This document shows, piece by piece, positions 28,164 through 37,550 of a stretch of 64,000 nt of DNA. The stretch comes from Pseudomonas putida (GTDB lineage Bacteria; Pseudomonadota; Gammaproteobacteria; Pseudomonadales; Pseudomonadaceae): assembly GCF_001976065.1 (NCBI RefSeq), contig NZ_MNAH01000001.1:248001-312000 (forward strand), given 5' to 3'. The position numbers and the translations under genes were made by a program. Within the stretch, counting starts at the first letter, position 1. The number at the start of each line of letters is the position of its first letter. The notes beneath the pieces were generated by a model that saw nothing but the letters and a program-made list of their open reading frames with translations, was not told the DNA's origin and ran no database searches.

Positions 28164-28352
28164 GGCCATCCGCTTCACCCCAGAACCTCTTGATTCACTA
28201 CCCGACAATCGGCGGGCACCGTCCCCATTTGCCTGATTGACGCCAAATACATAAAAGTCCAGTATGGAATTCTAAGTATAAAAAAGGCTTTCCCACGATT
28301 CTGCTCTTTCTTCTGTCTTGCCAAACCAACAACAACCCGCGAGAGAACGAAC

Positions 28353-29129
28353 ATGAAGAAACTCCCCCTCATCACCGGTCTGGCCCTGAGCCTGTTGGCG
28401 TGCAGCAACCTGTTTGCCGCTGAGAAAACCCTGCGTATCGGCATCGAAGCGGCCTACCCGCCGTTCGCCTCCAAGACCGAAAAAGGCGAGATCGCGGGCT
28501 TCGACTACGACATCGGCAATGCCCTGTGCGCGCAGATGAAGGTCAAGTGCGTGTGGGTCGAGGGCGAGTTCGACGGCCTGATTCCTTCCCTCAAGGTGAA
28601 GAAGATCGACATGGCCCTGTCGTCCATGACCATCAACGAAGACCGCAAGAAGTCGGTGGATTTCACCCACAAGTACTACTTCACCTCGTCGCGACTGGTC
28701 ATGAAGGAAGGTGCGGTCGTCGATGACCAATACGCCAGCCTCAAGGGCAAGACCGTGGGCGTGCAACGGGCAACCACCACCGACCGTTACGCGACCGAAG
28801 TCTTCGAACCCAAGGGCGTCAACGTCAAGCGCTACAGCAACAACGAAGAGATCTACATGGACTTGGCGGCCGGCCGCCTCGATGCCATCTTCGCCGACAC
28901 CATTCCCCTGAACGACTTCCTGTCGATGCCCCGTGGCAAGGGCTACGCCTTTGTCGGCCCCGAGCTCAAGGACCCGAAATACGTGGGCGAGGGCGCCGGG
29001 ATCGCGGTACGAAAGGGCAACACCGAGCTGGTCTCGGAGCTGAACACCGCAATCGACGGCATTCGCGCCAGTGGCGAGTACCAGAAGATCTCGCAGCAGT
29101 ACTTCAAGTCTGATATCTACGGCGAGTGA
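28353..29129 (+). CDS. amino-acid ABC transporter substrate-binding protein (HisJ/ArgT-like)
   Basis: Periplasmic type 2 binding protein of 258 residues for a polar, probably basic amino acid. The signal peptide ends near [10 protein letters not shown] (with a Cys at residue 17 but no proper lipobox). Signature segments: [36 protein letters not shown] and GVQRATTTD. No permease or ATPase is adjacent, so it must work with a transporter encoded elsewhere. It overlaps the convergent EamA gene by 13 bases. Confidence 0.93.
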   Translation: MKKLPLITGLALSLLACSNLFAAEKTLRIGIEAAYPPFASKTEKGEIAGFDYDIGNALCAQMKVKCVWVEGEFDGLIPSLKVKKIDMALSSMTINEDRKKSVDFTHKYYFTSSRLVMKEGAVVDDQYASLKGKTVGVQRATTTDRYATEVFEPKGVNVKRYSNNEEIYMDLAAGRLDAIFADTIPLNDFLSMPRGKGYAFVGPELKDPKYVGEGAGIAVRKGNTELVSELNTAIDGIRASGEYQKISQQYFKSDIYGE

Positions 29130-30076
29130 TCAATCGCTTCCGGGGCTTTCTCGCGAAAGCCCCGCTGCGATGCAGATTCCCGAACTTTCGAGGGTTGCAG
29201 GTTGAGCGCCAGTACGCTCGCCAGCACGATGAGCATCCCGGTGATGACCATGATCGAAGGGCGCTCAGCCAGTACCACCGAGGCCATCAGCATGGCGGTG
29301 GGCGGTATCAGGTAAAGCGAAATGGACGCGCGACTGACGTTGCTGTGAGTCAGTACGTAGGCCCAGGCCAGGTATGCCAGGGCACTGGGGAAAATGCCCA
29401 GGATAAGCACCGCCAGGTTGGCCGAAGCAGGCGCTTTCTGCACTTCACTCCACAAGCCCGGTGCGAACACCAGTAATAACGTGGTGCCTGACCAGATGGT
29501 GTAACACACCATCGTCAGCCCATCGTAGCGATGGGAATGGCGTTTTTGCAGGGCGAAATAGAGACTCCAGGACAAGGCCGCCAGCAGGATCAGCAGCCCG
29601 TGCGCATCCAGTTCTCCAAACCCACGATCACCCGTCACCACGACCCCCGCACCGAGCAAGCCGCATAGCACACAGATCCACTGCCAACCGTTGACCCGGT
29701 CCTTGAACACGAAATGCGCCAGTATCGTGCTGAACAGCGGCGTGGATTGCGCCAGCACACTGGCCGCGCCGGCGCTGACGCCTCGTTGGCCGAAATTGAT
29801 GGCGATGTGGTGCAGGCTGACAGCAAAGAATCCCAGCATGACCAACAGTGGCAGGTCTTTCAGGCGCGGCAGGGAAATACGTGTCACCAGGGCGACGCCG
29901 GCCATGAACGTCGAGGCAATGAGAAAGCGGATCAGCGCCAGATGTCCCGGCTCGTAAGCCCCCAGGCCGATGCGGATGCCAATGGGGGAGTAGGCCCAGC
30001 AGAGGATCACGAAAACCGTCGCCAGGGCGATTTTTACGCCTGGCCTTTGCGCGAGGTGGCGTTGAACAAAATCCAT
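29117..30076 (-). CDS. EamA/DMT-family exporter
   Basis: Ten-helix drug/metabolite transporter of 319 residues with two EamA repeats (about residues 18-145 and 165-295). Conserved segments such as [14 protein letters not shown] and the second-repeat motif [20 protein letters not shown] are present. AAAGGA precedes the ATG. It is transcribed divergently from the LysR gene at 30199, which probably controls it. Confidence 0.93.
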   Translation of the reverse strand: MDFVQRHLAQRPGVKIALATVFVILCWAYSPIGIRIGLGAYEPGHLALIRFLIASTFMAGVALVTRISLPRLKDLPLLVMLGFFAVSLHHIAINFGQRGVSAGAASVLAQSTPLFSTILAHFVFKDRVNGWQWICVLCGLLGAGVVVTGDRGFGELDAHGLLILLAALSWSLYFALQKRHSHRYDGLTMVCYTIWSGTTLLLVFAPGLWSEVQKAPASANLAVLILGIFPSALAYLAWAYVLTHSNVSRASISLYLIPPTAMLMASVVLAERPSIMVITGMLIVLASVLALNLQPSKVRESASQRGFREKAPEAIDHSP

Positions 30077-30151
30077 AAGGCTTCCTTTTTGTACGGCGCA
30101 AATAAGGCGTGATGCCGTGCCGACATTCGAATTATCAAAACCCTATGAATT

Positions 30152-30195
30152 CACTACAAGTGACTTAAACTGAGTTAAGCATTCACTTTTGGTGA
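30152..30195. promoter_or_regulatory. candidate LysR operators between the EamA and LysR genes
   Basis: Two inverted repeats of the same half-site, TCACT-ACA-AGTGA (30152-30164) and TCAC-TTTTG-GTGA (30183-30195), lie in the 122-base divergent gap. The second abuts the LysR start codon, as expected for autorepression. Confidence 0.5.
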
Positions 30196-30198
30196 GCT

Positions 30199-31092
30199 AT
30201 GGAACTGTCCCAGCTGCGCATGTTCAACACGGTTCACCACCTCGGCAGCATCGCGCGTGCGGCCGAGGTGCTGCACTGTGTGCCGTCCAATATCACCGCA
30301 CGCCTCAAGTCCCTGGAGCGTGAACTCGGTACGCCGCTGTTTTCCCGCGACGGCCGAGGATTGCGGATCACCCCTGCCGGGGAGGTGTTTCTTGAGTACA
30401 CGACGAAAATCCTCGGCCTGGCCGAGGAAGCGCGCAGGGCGTTGGCGCCCGGCTGCGAGCCGAGCGGTCCTCTGCGCATTGGTGCCATCGAGTCCAGTGC
30501 CACGGGGCGATTGCCCAGGTTACTGGCCAAGTACCACGAGCTTTACCCAAAGGTGATGCTGGAGTTGAGCACCGGCACCTGGGCGCAATTGCTCGACGAC
30601 ACCCAGCATCGGCGGTTGGATGGGGCGTTCGTGGCGGTCAACGTTGATCGCCCGGGACTGCAGCGGGAAGTGATGTACCGCGAAGATCTGATTCTCATCG
30701 CATCCGCCTCCCATGGGCCTTTGCGCAAGGCGGCGGATTTGCAGGGCAAAGCGATTTTCATGTGGCCGCCGGGCTGCCCGTACCGCTTTGCGCTGGAACA
30801 GTGGTTATTGCGCCACGACCAGGTGCAGCCGATTGTCAGCATTGCCAGCTATGGCACCATCGTAGGTTGTGTCAGCGCCGGTGCCGGTGTCGCGCTGGTT
30901 CCCCGGGGCATCTATGAGCAGTATGGTCTGGGCGCTGGTTGCCAGGGCTATGAGTTCCCGGAACTGACGAGCGTCGACAACCTTTTTTACTGGCACGAGA
31001 ACGCAGGCCGGCACCCGGCTCGCGAGGCGTTCGTGAAGTTGTTGCGGGCCGAGTTCGAGGGGCCGGGGGCTTTACGGTTAATCCCGTCTTAA
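30199..31092 (+). CDS. LysR-family transcriptional regulator
   Basis: Regulator of 297 residues. The winged helix-turn-helix is at residues 1-60 (LSQLRMFNTVHHLGSIARAA, then the recognition helix around PSNITARLKSLE), followed by a periplasmic-binding-protein-like effector domain starting near SGPLRIGAIES. It resembles PtrR/YdhB-like regulators of exporters. Divergent from the EamA exporter. Confidence 0.92.
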   Translation: MELSQLRMFNTVHHLGSIARAAEVLHCVPSNITARLKSLERELGTPLFSRDGRGLRITPAGEVFLEYTTKILGLAEEARRALAPGCEPSGPLRIGAIESSATGRLPRLLAKYHELYPKVMLELSTGTWAQLLDDTQHRRLDGAFVAVNVDRPGLQREVMYREDLILIASASHGPLRKAADLQGKAIFMWPPGCPYRFALEQWLLRHDQVQPIVSIASYGTIVGCVSAGAGVALVPRGIYEQYGLGAGCQGYEFPELTSVDNLFYWHENAGRHPAREAFVKLLRAEFEGPGALRLIPS

Positions 31093-31200
31093 CCGGTCTG
31101 TCGTCTATTTCCCCACAATCCGCCAGTGCGCTCCAGCCCTCTCAAAGGAAAGGGCCAGCGTGTAAACTGGCGGGCAATCGATAGTCAAAAGGGAAACACG

Positions 31201-31710
31201 ATGAGCGAGGAAACGATGCGTCTGGGCCGTGAACGGCGCTACCTGGTGCTGTTGGGCATCATTTGCCTGGCGCTGATCGGCGGTGCGTTGTACATGCAGG
31301 TGGTGTTGGGCGAGGCGCCGTGCCCGTTGTGCATCCTGCAGCGGTATGCGCTGCTGTTGATCGCGCTCTTTGCCTTCATCGGGGCGGCCATGCGCACCCG
31401 TCGCAGCATTACGGTGCTGGAGACCCTGGTGGTCATTTGTGCCCTGGCAGGCGTCGGGGTGGCCGGGCATCACGTCTATACGCAGTTCTATCCGGCCGTC
31501 AGCTGTGGCATCGATGTGCTGCAACCGATAGTCGATGGCTTGCCGCTGGCGAAGATCTTCCCGCTGGGCTTCCAGGTCGACGGTTTCTGCTCCACGCCGT
31601 ACCCGCCAATCCTGGGGTTGTCCCTGGCGCAGTGGGCGCTGCTGGCCTTCGTGCTGGTGGTGGTGCTGGTGCCGTTGCTGACGCTGCGCAATCGAAAGAC
31701 GCTGCGCTAG
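31201..31710 (+). CDS. dsbB: DsbB: disulfide bond formation protein B
   Basis: Inner-membrane quinone reductase of 169 residues that reoxidises DsbA. Four helices are visible. The first redox pair is CPLC in GEAPCPLCILQRY and the second pair is formed by Cys in AVSCGID and GFCSTPY. The start at 31201 (MSEETMRLG) has AAAGGGA upstream; an ATG 15 bases later is an alternative. A terminator follows at once. Confidence 0.95.
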   Translation: MSEETMRLGRERRYLVLLGIICLALIGGALYMQVVLGEAPCPLCILQRYALLLIALFAFIGAAMRTRRSITVLETLVVICALAGVGVAGHHVYTQFYPAVSCGIDVLQPIVDGLPLAKIFPLGFQVDGFCSTPYPPILGLSLAQWALLAFVLVVVLVPLLTLRNRKTLR

Positions 31711-31718
31711 TAGACCCG

Positions 31719-31757
31719 AAACGCCCCGGTCCTCGATGAGAGGGCCGGGGCGTTTTT
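31719..31757 (+). terminator. rho-independent terminator after dsbB
   Basis: AAACGCCCCGGTCC pairs with GGGCCGGGGCGTTT around a short loop, followed by T residues, nine bases after the dsbB stop. Confidence 0.93.
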
Positions 31758-31804
31758 GCATTTCAGGGGCCAGGTAAGAAGACCGTGATGCATGGCAATC
31801 AGGG

Positions 31805-31848
31805 GTGCGACAAATGTGCGACATGTTGTCACATCGCGAGTGTCGCAC
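31805..31848. promoter_or_regulatory. GTGCGACA direct and inverted repeats upstream of cyo
   Basis: GTGCGACA at 31805 and 31816 is followed by TGTCGCAC at 31841. The arms GCGAC/GTCGC resemble sites of the RegA/PrrA family, whose Pseudomonas member RoxR controls terminal oxidases. Assignment is inference. Confidence 0.45.
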
Positions 31849-32074
31849 TGCGCTTTCGAGTGTCGGATTGGTGCGATGTCTTGCAAAGAAATTGGCGTGT
31901 TCGAGCGTTGCCGGATTTTAGCCGGGTCAAAAGGGAGCAGACAGTTTTAACAGGTTGTGGCGATTTGCCAGAGCCCTTGTCATACCGGGGCTAGGGCGGG
32001 GTTGAGGACCCTGTTCGAGCCCCTGAAGCTGTCTGAATCGGGGGTGGTAGACCTACTTTTTTTGGTGTTTTTGT

Positions 32075-32090
32075 TGAGAATCAATTTCGA
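32075..32090. promoter_or_regulatory. Fur-box-like sequence upstream of cyo
   Basis: TGAGAATCAATTTCGA matches about ten of fourteen defined positions of the 7-1-7 Fur pattern TGATAAT-N-ATTATCA. Iron-responsive cyo expression is reported in Pseudomonas, which makes the match worth noting. Confidence 0.35.
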
Positions 32091-32515
32091 TAAGATGCGC
32101 CACTTTTACACAATTGGGTCAGGATTGTTGCGGTCAGGGATAAAAATTATTTCGGGATAAGACATGGTTTATAAAACGCTACATATCTACAATCGCCCGC
32201 ACTGAATTCCCGGCACTGCTCACCCAGGCTCTGGTGCATGAGTGGCAAGAGGGTGTCGAGAGGCTTTTTGGCCTCATGTGACGCCCAGGTGTCGGTGCCT
32301 CCAACTATCCGCACCAAATGGAATTGGGCTGTAACAAGGCCTTTGACCACGAATTCGAATAAGAACTCACCGCTGGCCCAGGATTTGTCGAAACGCCTCT
32401 GACGCTCGACGGGCAAGCCCTTATTCAATCCAAGAAAAATGCCAACCCTTGGCAGGGTGAAGTGTTGGCGATCAAAACCCAACTGCATTGCGCAAGCTGC
32501 TTTAGAGGTCGTGAG

Positions 32516-33451
32516 ATGAGTAAAAACAGGTACCCCAGACTACTAGGCTTATTGCCGCTGCTCGGCACGTTGTTGCTGGGAGGCTGCAACATGACCTTGC
32601 TCAATCCCACGGGCCAGGTCGGCCTGGAACAGCGAAACCTGATCATCACCGCCACGCTGCTGATGCTGTTGGTCGTGGTGCCGGTCATCGTGATGACCTT
32701 CCTGTTCGCCTGGAAATACCGCGCGTCCAACACCAAGGCGACCTACACGCCTAAATGGAACCACTCCACCAAGATCGAGATCGCGGTGTGGACTGTCCCG
32801 GTGTTGATCATCATTGCCCTGGGTTACATCACCTACAAGTCGACCCACGAGCTGGACCCGTACCGTCCGATCGAATCCGACGTGAAGCCTGTGACCATCG
32901 AAGTGGTCGCGCTGGACTGGAAGTGGCTGTTCATCTACCCGGAACAAGGCATTGCCACGGTCAACAAGATCGTGTTCCCGGCGCACACGCCAATCAACTT
33001 CAAGATCACCTCCGACGCCGTGATGAACTCGTTCTTCATCCCGGGCCTGGGTGGCCAGATCTACGCGATGGCGGGCATGCAGACCAGAATGCACCTGATC
33101 GCCGACCGCAACGCTGAAATGGACGGCATCTCCGCCAACTACAGCGGTGCCGGTTTCACCGGTATGAAATTCAAAGCGATCGCAACTTCCCAGGAAGATT
33201 TCGACGCCTGGGTAAGTGAAGTCAAAAAGGCACCTAAACAGCTTGAACAAGCTGAATACGCAGCCCTTTCCAAGCAGAGCCAGAACAACCCAGTCGAGCT
33301 CTACTCCTCGGTGACGCCGAACCTGTTCCAGATCATCGTCGACAAGTACGAAGGCATGAAACCGGGTCCGAAGGTCAAGCACGAGAAGAAAGAGAAAGAA
33401 GTGGCCGCTACGGACATGAACTCGCATTCAGCTGCCGGGGCAGAGGAGTAA
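32516..33451 (+). CDS. cyoA: CyoA: cytochrome bo3 ubiquinol oxidase subunit II
   Basis: Lipoprotein subunit of the proton-pumping quinol oxidase, 311 residues. The lipobox LLGGC puts the lipidated Cys at 24, two transmembrane helices follow, and then a cupredoxin domain (VVALDWKWLFIYPEQGIATVN) that lacks the CuA cysteines, as in quinol oxidases. The start MSKNRYPRL has GAGG upstream; an in-frame ATG-like start 54 bases earlier would bury the signal peptide. First gene of cyoABCDE. Confidence 0.97.
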   Translation: MSKNRYPRLLGLLPLLGTLLLGGCNMTLLNPTGQVGLEQRNLIITATLLMLLVVVPVIVMTFLFAWKYRASNTKATYTPKWNHSTKIEIAVWTVPVLIIIALGYITYKSTHELDPYRPIESDVKPVTIEVVALDWKWLFIYPEQGIATVNKIVFPAHTPINFKITSDAVMNSFFIPGLGGQIYAMAGMQTRMHLIADRNAEMDGISANYSGAGFTGMKFKAIATSQEDFDAWVSEVKKAPKQLEQAEYAALSKQSQNNPVELYSSVTPNLFQIIVDKYEGMKPGPKVKHEKKEKEVAATDMNSHSAAGAEE

Positions 33452-33454
33452 ACG

Positions 33455-35485
33455 ATGTTTGGTAAATTAAGTTGGGAAGCGGTGCCGTTCCACGAGCCGA
33501 TCGTGATGGTGACCATCGCCATGATCGCGCTCGGTGGTCTGGCACTGTTCGCGGGTATCACTTACTTCAAGAAGTGGACCTATCTGTGGACCGAGTGGCT
33601 GACTTCGGTCGACCACAAGAAAATCGGCGTGATGTACATCATCGTCGCCATGGTCATGCTGCTGCGCGGCTTTGCCGACGCCATCATGATGCGTACCCAG
33701 TTGGCCATGGCCACCGAGGGTTCGCCTGGCTACCTGCCACCTGAACACTATGACCAGATCTTCACCGCCCACGGTGTGATCATGATCATCTTCATGGCGA
33801 TGCCATTCTTCACCGGCCTGATGAACCTTGCAGTGCCGCTGCAGATCGGCGCGCGTGACGTTGCCTTCCCGTTCCTGAACTCCCTGAGCTTCTGGCTGCT
33901 GGTTTCCGGCGTGGTGCTGATCAACCTGTCCCTGGGCGTCGGCGAATTCGCCAAGACCGGTTGGGTTGCCTATCCGCCGCTGTCGGGTCTGCAGTACAGC
34001 CCTGGCGTGGGGATGGATTACTACATCTGGGCGCTACAGCTATCCGGGTTAGGTACGACGCTGACGGGGGTTAACTTCCTCGCTACCGTGCTGAAAATGC
34101 GTACCCCTGGCATGAAGCTGATGGACATGCCGATCTTCACCTGGACCTGCACCTGGGCAAACGTCCTGATCGTGGCTTCGTTCCCGATCCTGACCGCTAC
34201 CCTGGCACTGCTGACCCTCGACCGTTACATGGATTTCCACATTTTCACCAATGAACTTGGTGGCAATCCAATGATGTACGTCAACCTGTTCTGGGCTTGG
34301 GGCCACCCTGAGGTTTACATCCTGATCCTGCCGGCCTTCGGCATCTTCTCGGAAGTGATCTCGGCGTTCACCGGCAAGAAACTGTTCGGCCACCACTCGA
34401 TGATCTACGCTTCGGGCGCGATCTCGGTACTGGGCTTCATGGTTTGGCTGCACCACTTCTTCACCATGGGTTCGGGTGCCAGCGTCAACGCCTTCTTCGG
34501 TCTGGCGACGATGCTGATTTCCATCCCGACGGGTGTGAAACTGTTCAACTGGCTGTTCACCATCTACCAGGGTCGTCTGCGTTTCACCAGCCAGGTGCTG
34601 TGGACCCTGGGCTTCATGGTGACCTTCGCCATCGGCGGCATGACCGGCGTACTGCTGGCCATCCCGGGTGCTGACTTCGTCCTGCACAACAGCCTGTTCG
34701 TGATCGCGCACTTCCACAACGTGATCATCGGCGGCGCGGTATTCGGCTACATCGCAGGTTTCGCGTTCTACTTCCCGAAAGCGTTCGGCTTCAAGCTGCA
34801 CGAAGGCTGGGGTAAAGCAGCGTTCTGGTTCTGGATCTCGGGCTTCTTCGTCGCGTTCATGCCGCTCTATGCACTGGGCTTCATGGGCATGACCCGTCGT
34901 CTGAACGCCACCACCAACCCTGAGTGGGTGCCGTACCTGTACGTCGCCATGTTCGGTGCGGTGATGATCGCCTTCGGTATCGCCTGCCAACTGATCCAGC
35001 TGTACGTCAGTGTGCGTGACCGCAACAAGCCAGAGAACATGTGCGAACACGGTGACCCGTGGAATGCCCACACGCTGGAATGGTCGACCTCGTCGCCACC
35101 TCCGTTCTACAACTTTGCCGTGCTGCCCAAGGCTGACTGCATCGACCCGTTCACCGAAGCCAAGGAAAACGGCACCGCGTACAAGGCTCCGGCCAAGTAC
35201 GAGCCGATCCACATGCCAAACAACACCGCTACCGGTGTGGTCATGGGCGCTCTGCTGACCGTGTTCGGTTTCGCGATGATCTGGCACATCTGGTGGCTGG
35301 CAATCGCGAGCCTGGTAGGCACTGTCGCCTACTTCGTGATCCACGCTGCACGTGACGACCAGGGCTATATGGTCCCGGTTGAAACGATCGAGCGCATCGA
35401 AGCCGAGCAGCACAAGCGTCTGGTAGCGGCAGGGAAAATCCCGGCCACCGCCACCCGTGTTGAAACCTCGTTGGAACAGGCTTAA
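33455..35485 (+). CDS. cyoB: CyoB: cytochrome bo3 oxidase subunit I
   Basis: Catalytic subunit of 676 residues with about fifteen helices, carrying haem b, haem o3 and CuB. CuB/haem ligands are visible in [15 protein letters not shown] and WLHHFFTMG, and the haem pair in [10 protein letters not shown]. The three-base gap to cyoA and to cyoC shows tight coupling. Confidence 0.98.
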   Translation: MFGKLSWEAVPFHEPIVMVTIAMIALGGLALFAGITYFKKWTYLWTEWLTSVDHKKIGVMYIIVAMVMLLRGFADAIMMRTQLAMATEGSPGYLPPEHYDQIFTAHGVIMIIFMAMPFFTGLMNLAVPLQIGARDVAFPFLNSLSFWLLVSGVVLINLSLGVGEFAKTGWVAYPPLSGLQYSPGVGMDYYIWALQLSGLGTTLTGVNFLATVLKMRTPGMKLMDMPIFTWTCTWANVLIVASFPILTATLALLTLDRYMDFHIFTNELGGNPMMYVNLFWAWGHPEVYILILPAFGIFSEVISAFTGKKLFGHHSMIYASGAISVLGFMVWLHHFFTMGSGASVNAFFGLATMLISIPTGVKLFNWLFTIYQGRLRFTSQVLWTLGFMVTFAIGGMTGVLLAIPGADFVLHNSLFVIAHFHNVIIGGAVFGYIAGFAFYFPKAFGFKLHEGWGKAAFWFWISGFFVAFMPLYALGFMGMTRRLNATTNPEWVPYLYVAMFGAVMIAFGIACQLIQLYVSVRDRNKPENMCEHGDPWNAHTLEWSTSSPPPFYNFAVLPKADCIDPFTEAKENGTAYKAPAKYEPIHMPNNTATGVVMGALLTVFGFAMIWHIWWLAIASLVGTVAYFVIHAARDDQGYMVPVETIERIEAEQHKRLVAAGKIPATATRVETSLEQA

Positions 35486-35488
35486 ACC

Positions 35489-36112
35489 ATGTCGAACTTA
35501 GTGACCAATGTTGGACACGCCCATGGTGACCATGGGCACGATGACCACCACCACGACTCGGGCGAGATGACCGTATACGGTTTCTGGCTCTACCTGATGA
35601 CCGACTGCATTCTGTTTGCGTCGATCTTCGCGGTGTACGCGGTACTGGTTAACAACGTAGCGGGTGGCCCGTCGGGCCACGACATCTTCGAACTGCCGTA
35701 CGTGCTGGGCGAAACCGCTCTGCTGTTGTTCAGTTCGATCACCTACGGCTTCGCCATGCTGGCGTTGTACAAGGGCAACAAGAAGGCGGTGCTGACCTGG
35801 CTCGGCATGACCTTCCTGTTGGGCGCAGGCTTTATCGCGATGGAGATCAACGAGTTCCACATCTTGATCGCCGAAGGCTACGGTCCTAGCCGTTCAGGCT
35901 TCCTGTCCGCGTTCTTTACCCTGGTCGGTACTCACGGTCTGCACGTGTCCGCCGGTTTGATCTGGATGGCGATCATGATGTATCAGGTGCAGAAAAAGGG
36001 CCTGACGTCGACCAACAAGACTCGCCTGAGCTGCCTGAGCCTGTTCTGGCACTTCCTGGACGTGGTCTGGATCTGCGTCTTCACCGTTGTCTATCTGATG
36101 GGGACCCTGTAA
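35489..36112 (+). CDS. cyoC: CyoC: cytochrome bo3 oxidase subunit III
   Basis: Five-helix subunit of 207 residues (haem-copper oxidase subunit III family: [59 protein letters not shown]). The N-terminus is rich in His and Asp ([17 protein letters not shown]). Its stop overlaps the cyoD start by one base (TAATG). Confidence 0.97.
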   Translation: MSNLVTNVGHAHGDHGHDDHHHDSGEMTVYGFWLYLMTDCILFASIFAVYAVLVNNVAGGPSGHDIFELPYVLGETALLLFSSITYGFAMLALYKGNKKAVLTWLGMTFLLGAGFIAMEINEFHILIAEGYGPSRSGFLSAFFTLVGTHGLHVSAGLIWMAIMMYQVQKKGLTSTNKTRLSCLSLFWHFLDVVWICVFTVVYLMGTL

Positions 36113-36447
36113 TGGCTAATGCCCACTCCCATGACAGCCATGATGCTGGCCACGGCAGCGTAAAGTCGTACGCCATCGGCTTCATCCTGTCGGTGATCCT
36201 GACCGTCATCCCGTTCGGTCTGGTGATGTACCCGAGCCTGCCGAAGGCCACCACGCTGGCAATCGTTCTGCTGTTCGCAGTGATCCAGGTGATCGTTCAC
36301 CTGTATTACTTCCTGCACCTGGACCGTTCCATCGCTCAGCGTAACAACGTGATCGCTTTCGTCTTTACGGCCATCGTGATCGTGCTGCTGGTTGGCCTGT
36401 CGCTGTGGATCATGTTCAGCATCCACACGTACATGATGGCGAAGTGA
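36112..36447 (+). CDS. cyoD: CyoD: cytochrome bo3 oxidase subunit IV
   Basis: Three-helix accessory subunit of 111 residues, thought to assist CuB assembly. It also has a His-rich N-terminus ([13 protein letters not shown]), followed by [20 protein letters not shown] and the conserved [14 protein letters not shown]. Confidence 0.96.
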   Translation: MANAHSHDSHDAGHGSVKSYAIGFILSVILTVIPFGLVMYPSLPKATTLAIVLLFAVIQVIVHLYYFLHLDRSIAQRNNVIAFVFTAIVIVLLVGLSLWIMFSIHTYMMAK

Positions 36448-36457
36448 GGTAGACCCG

Positions 36458-37345
36458 ATGTCGCTCAAGCACTTTATCCAAATCACCAAACCGGGGATCA
36501 TTTTCGGTAACGTGCTTTCTGTGGCAGGCGGGTTCTTCCTGGCCTCGAAAGGGCATGTCGATCTGGCCGTGTTTCTGGCAGCCATGATCGGCACTTCCCT
36601 GGTCGTCGCCTCCGGTTGCGTGTTCAACAACTGCATCGACCGCGACATCGACATCAAGATGGAACGCACCAAGAACCGGGTGCTGGTTCAGGGCCTCATC
36701 TCCCTGAAACTGGCCCTGATCTATGCGACCGTCCTGGGTGTTCTCGGCGTTGCGTTGTTGTACAAAGTGGCCAACCCGTTGGCCGCTTTGTTCGCCGTGA
36801 TCGGCTTCGTGATCTACGTCGGCTTCTACAGCCTGTACCTCAAGCGCAAGTCGGTTCACGGCACGCTGGTGGGCAGTCTGTCGGGCGCCATGCCGCCGGT
36901 GATCGGCTATGTCGCAGTCAGCAACACCTTCGACATGGCCGCGCTGACCCTGTTGGTGATGTTCAGTCTGTGGCAGATGCCGCATTCCTACGCCATCGCG
37001 ATCTTCCGCTTCAACGATTACCTGGCCGCATCGATTCCGGTGCTGCCAGTGAAGCGTGGCATCCAGGTGGCCAAGAAGCACATCCTGATCTACATCCTGG
37101 CCTTCCTCGTGGCGACCTTGATGCTGACCTTCAGCGGCTACGCCGGCATGAGCTACCTCGCCGTCGCCGCGGCCATGGGCATGTACTGGTTGTACATGGC
37201 CTGGACCGGCTACAAGGCAGTGGATGACACGGTCTGGGCACGCAAGCTGTTCGTGTTCTCGATCTTCACCATTACCGCGTTGAGCGTGATGATGTCCCTG
37301 GACTTCAAAGTGCCGACCGAGCTGCTGCTGACGTACGCGCCTTAA
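36458..37345 (+). CDS. cyoE: CyoE: protohaem IX farnesyltransferase (haem O synthase)
   Basis: UbiA-family prenyltransferase of 295 residues that farnesylates haem b to make haem o for CyoB. The Asp-rich motif is [18 protein letters not shown] (near residues 54-71), with [18 protein letters not shown] typical of CyoE. Ten bases after cyoD; closes the operon before a terminator. Confidence 0.97.
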   Translation: MSLKHFIQITKPGIIFGNVLSVAGGFFLASKGHVDLAVFLAAMIGTSLVVASGCVFNNCIDRDIDIKMERTKNRVLVQGLISLKLALIYATVLGVLGVALLYKVANPLAALFAVIGFVIYVGFYSLYLKRKSVHGTLVGSLSGAMPPVIGYVAVSNTFDMAALTLLVMFSLWQMPHSYAIAIFRFNDYLAASIPVLPVKRGIQVAKKHILIYILAFLVATLMLTFSGYAGMSYLAVAAAMGMYWLYMAWTGYKAVDDTVWARKLFVFSIFTITALSVMMSLDFKVPTELLLTYAP

Positions 37346-37363
37346 GCGTCGGATGCTGTAAAG

Positions 37364-37399
37364 AAAAGCCCCGCCTTCGAGAGAAGCGCGGGGCTTTTT
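37364..37399 (+). terminator. rho-independent terminator after cyoE
   Basis: AAAAGCCCCGC pairs with GCGGGGCTTTT around a 14-base loop and runs into T residues, 19 bases after the cyoE stop. Confidence 0.93.
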
Positions 37400-37441
37400 C
37401 ATTTACGCGCGGTTGTTGCACGGTGCATCGAGCACCTCCAC

Positions 37442-37535
37442 CCTGTGGGAACGGGCTTGCTCGCGAAAGCGGTGTGTCAGGCGACATTGATGCTGGATGT
37501 GACGGCCTCTTCGCGAGCAAGCCCGCTCCCACAGG
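37442..37535. repeat. REPIN, type A
   Basis: CCTGTGGGAACGGGCTTGCT and its near-complement around a loop with GGTGTGTCAGGCGACATTGA. The loop sequence is close to that of the type B REPIN at 48482. Confidence 0.92.
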
Positions 37536-37550
37536 ATCGAAGACAGTCGG

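Larger units (their letters stand above)
31758..32515. promoter_or_regulatory. long cyo upstream region, no convincing gene
   Basis: About 755 bases between the dsbB terminator and cyoA. It holds GTGCGACA repeats (31805-31848), the palindrome-like CCGGATTTTAGCCGG (31912-31926) and a Fur-like sequence (32075-32090). The stretch 32160-32515 reads as leader. A 113-codon antisense frame (32147-32488) has no family features and is not called. Confidence 0.65.

Noticed and set aside
32147..32488. 113-codon minus-strand frame in the cyo upstream region
   Set aside because: No family features and antisense to the likely cyo leader.
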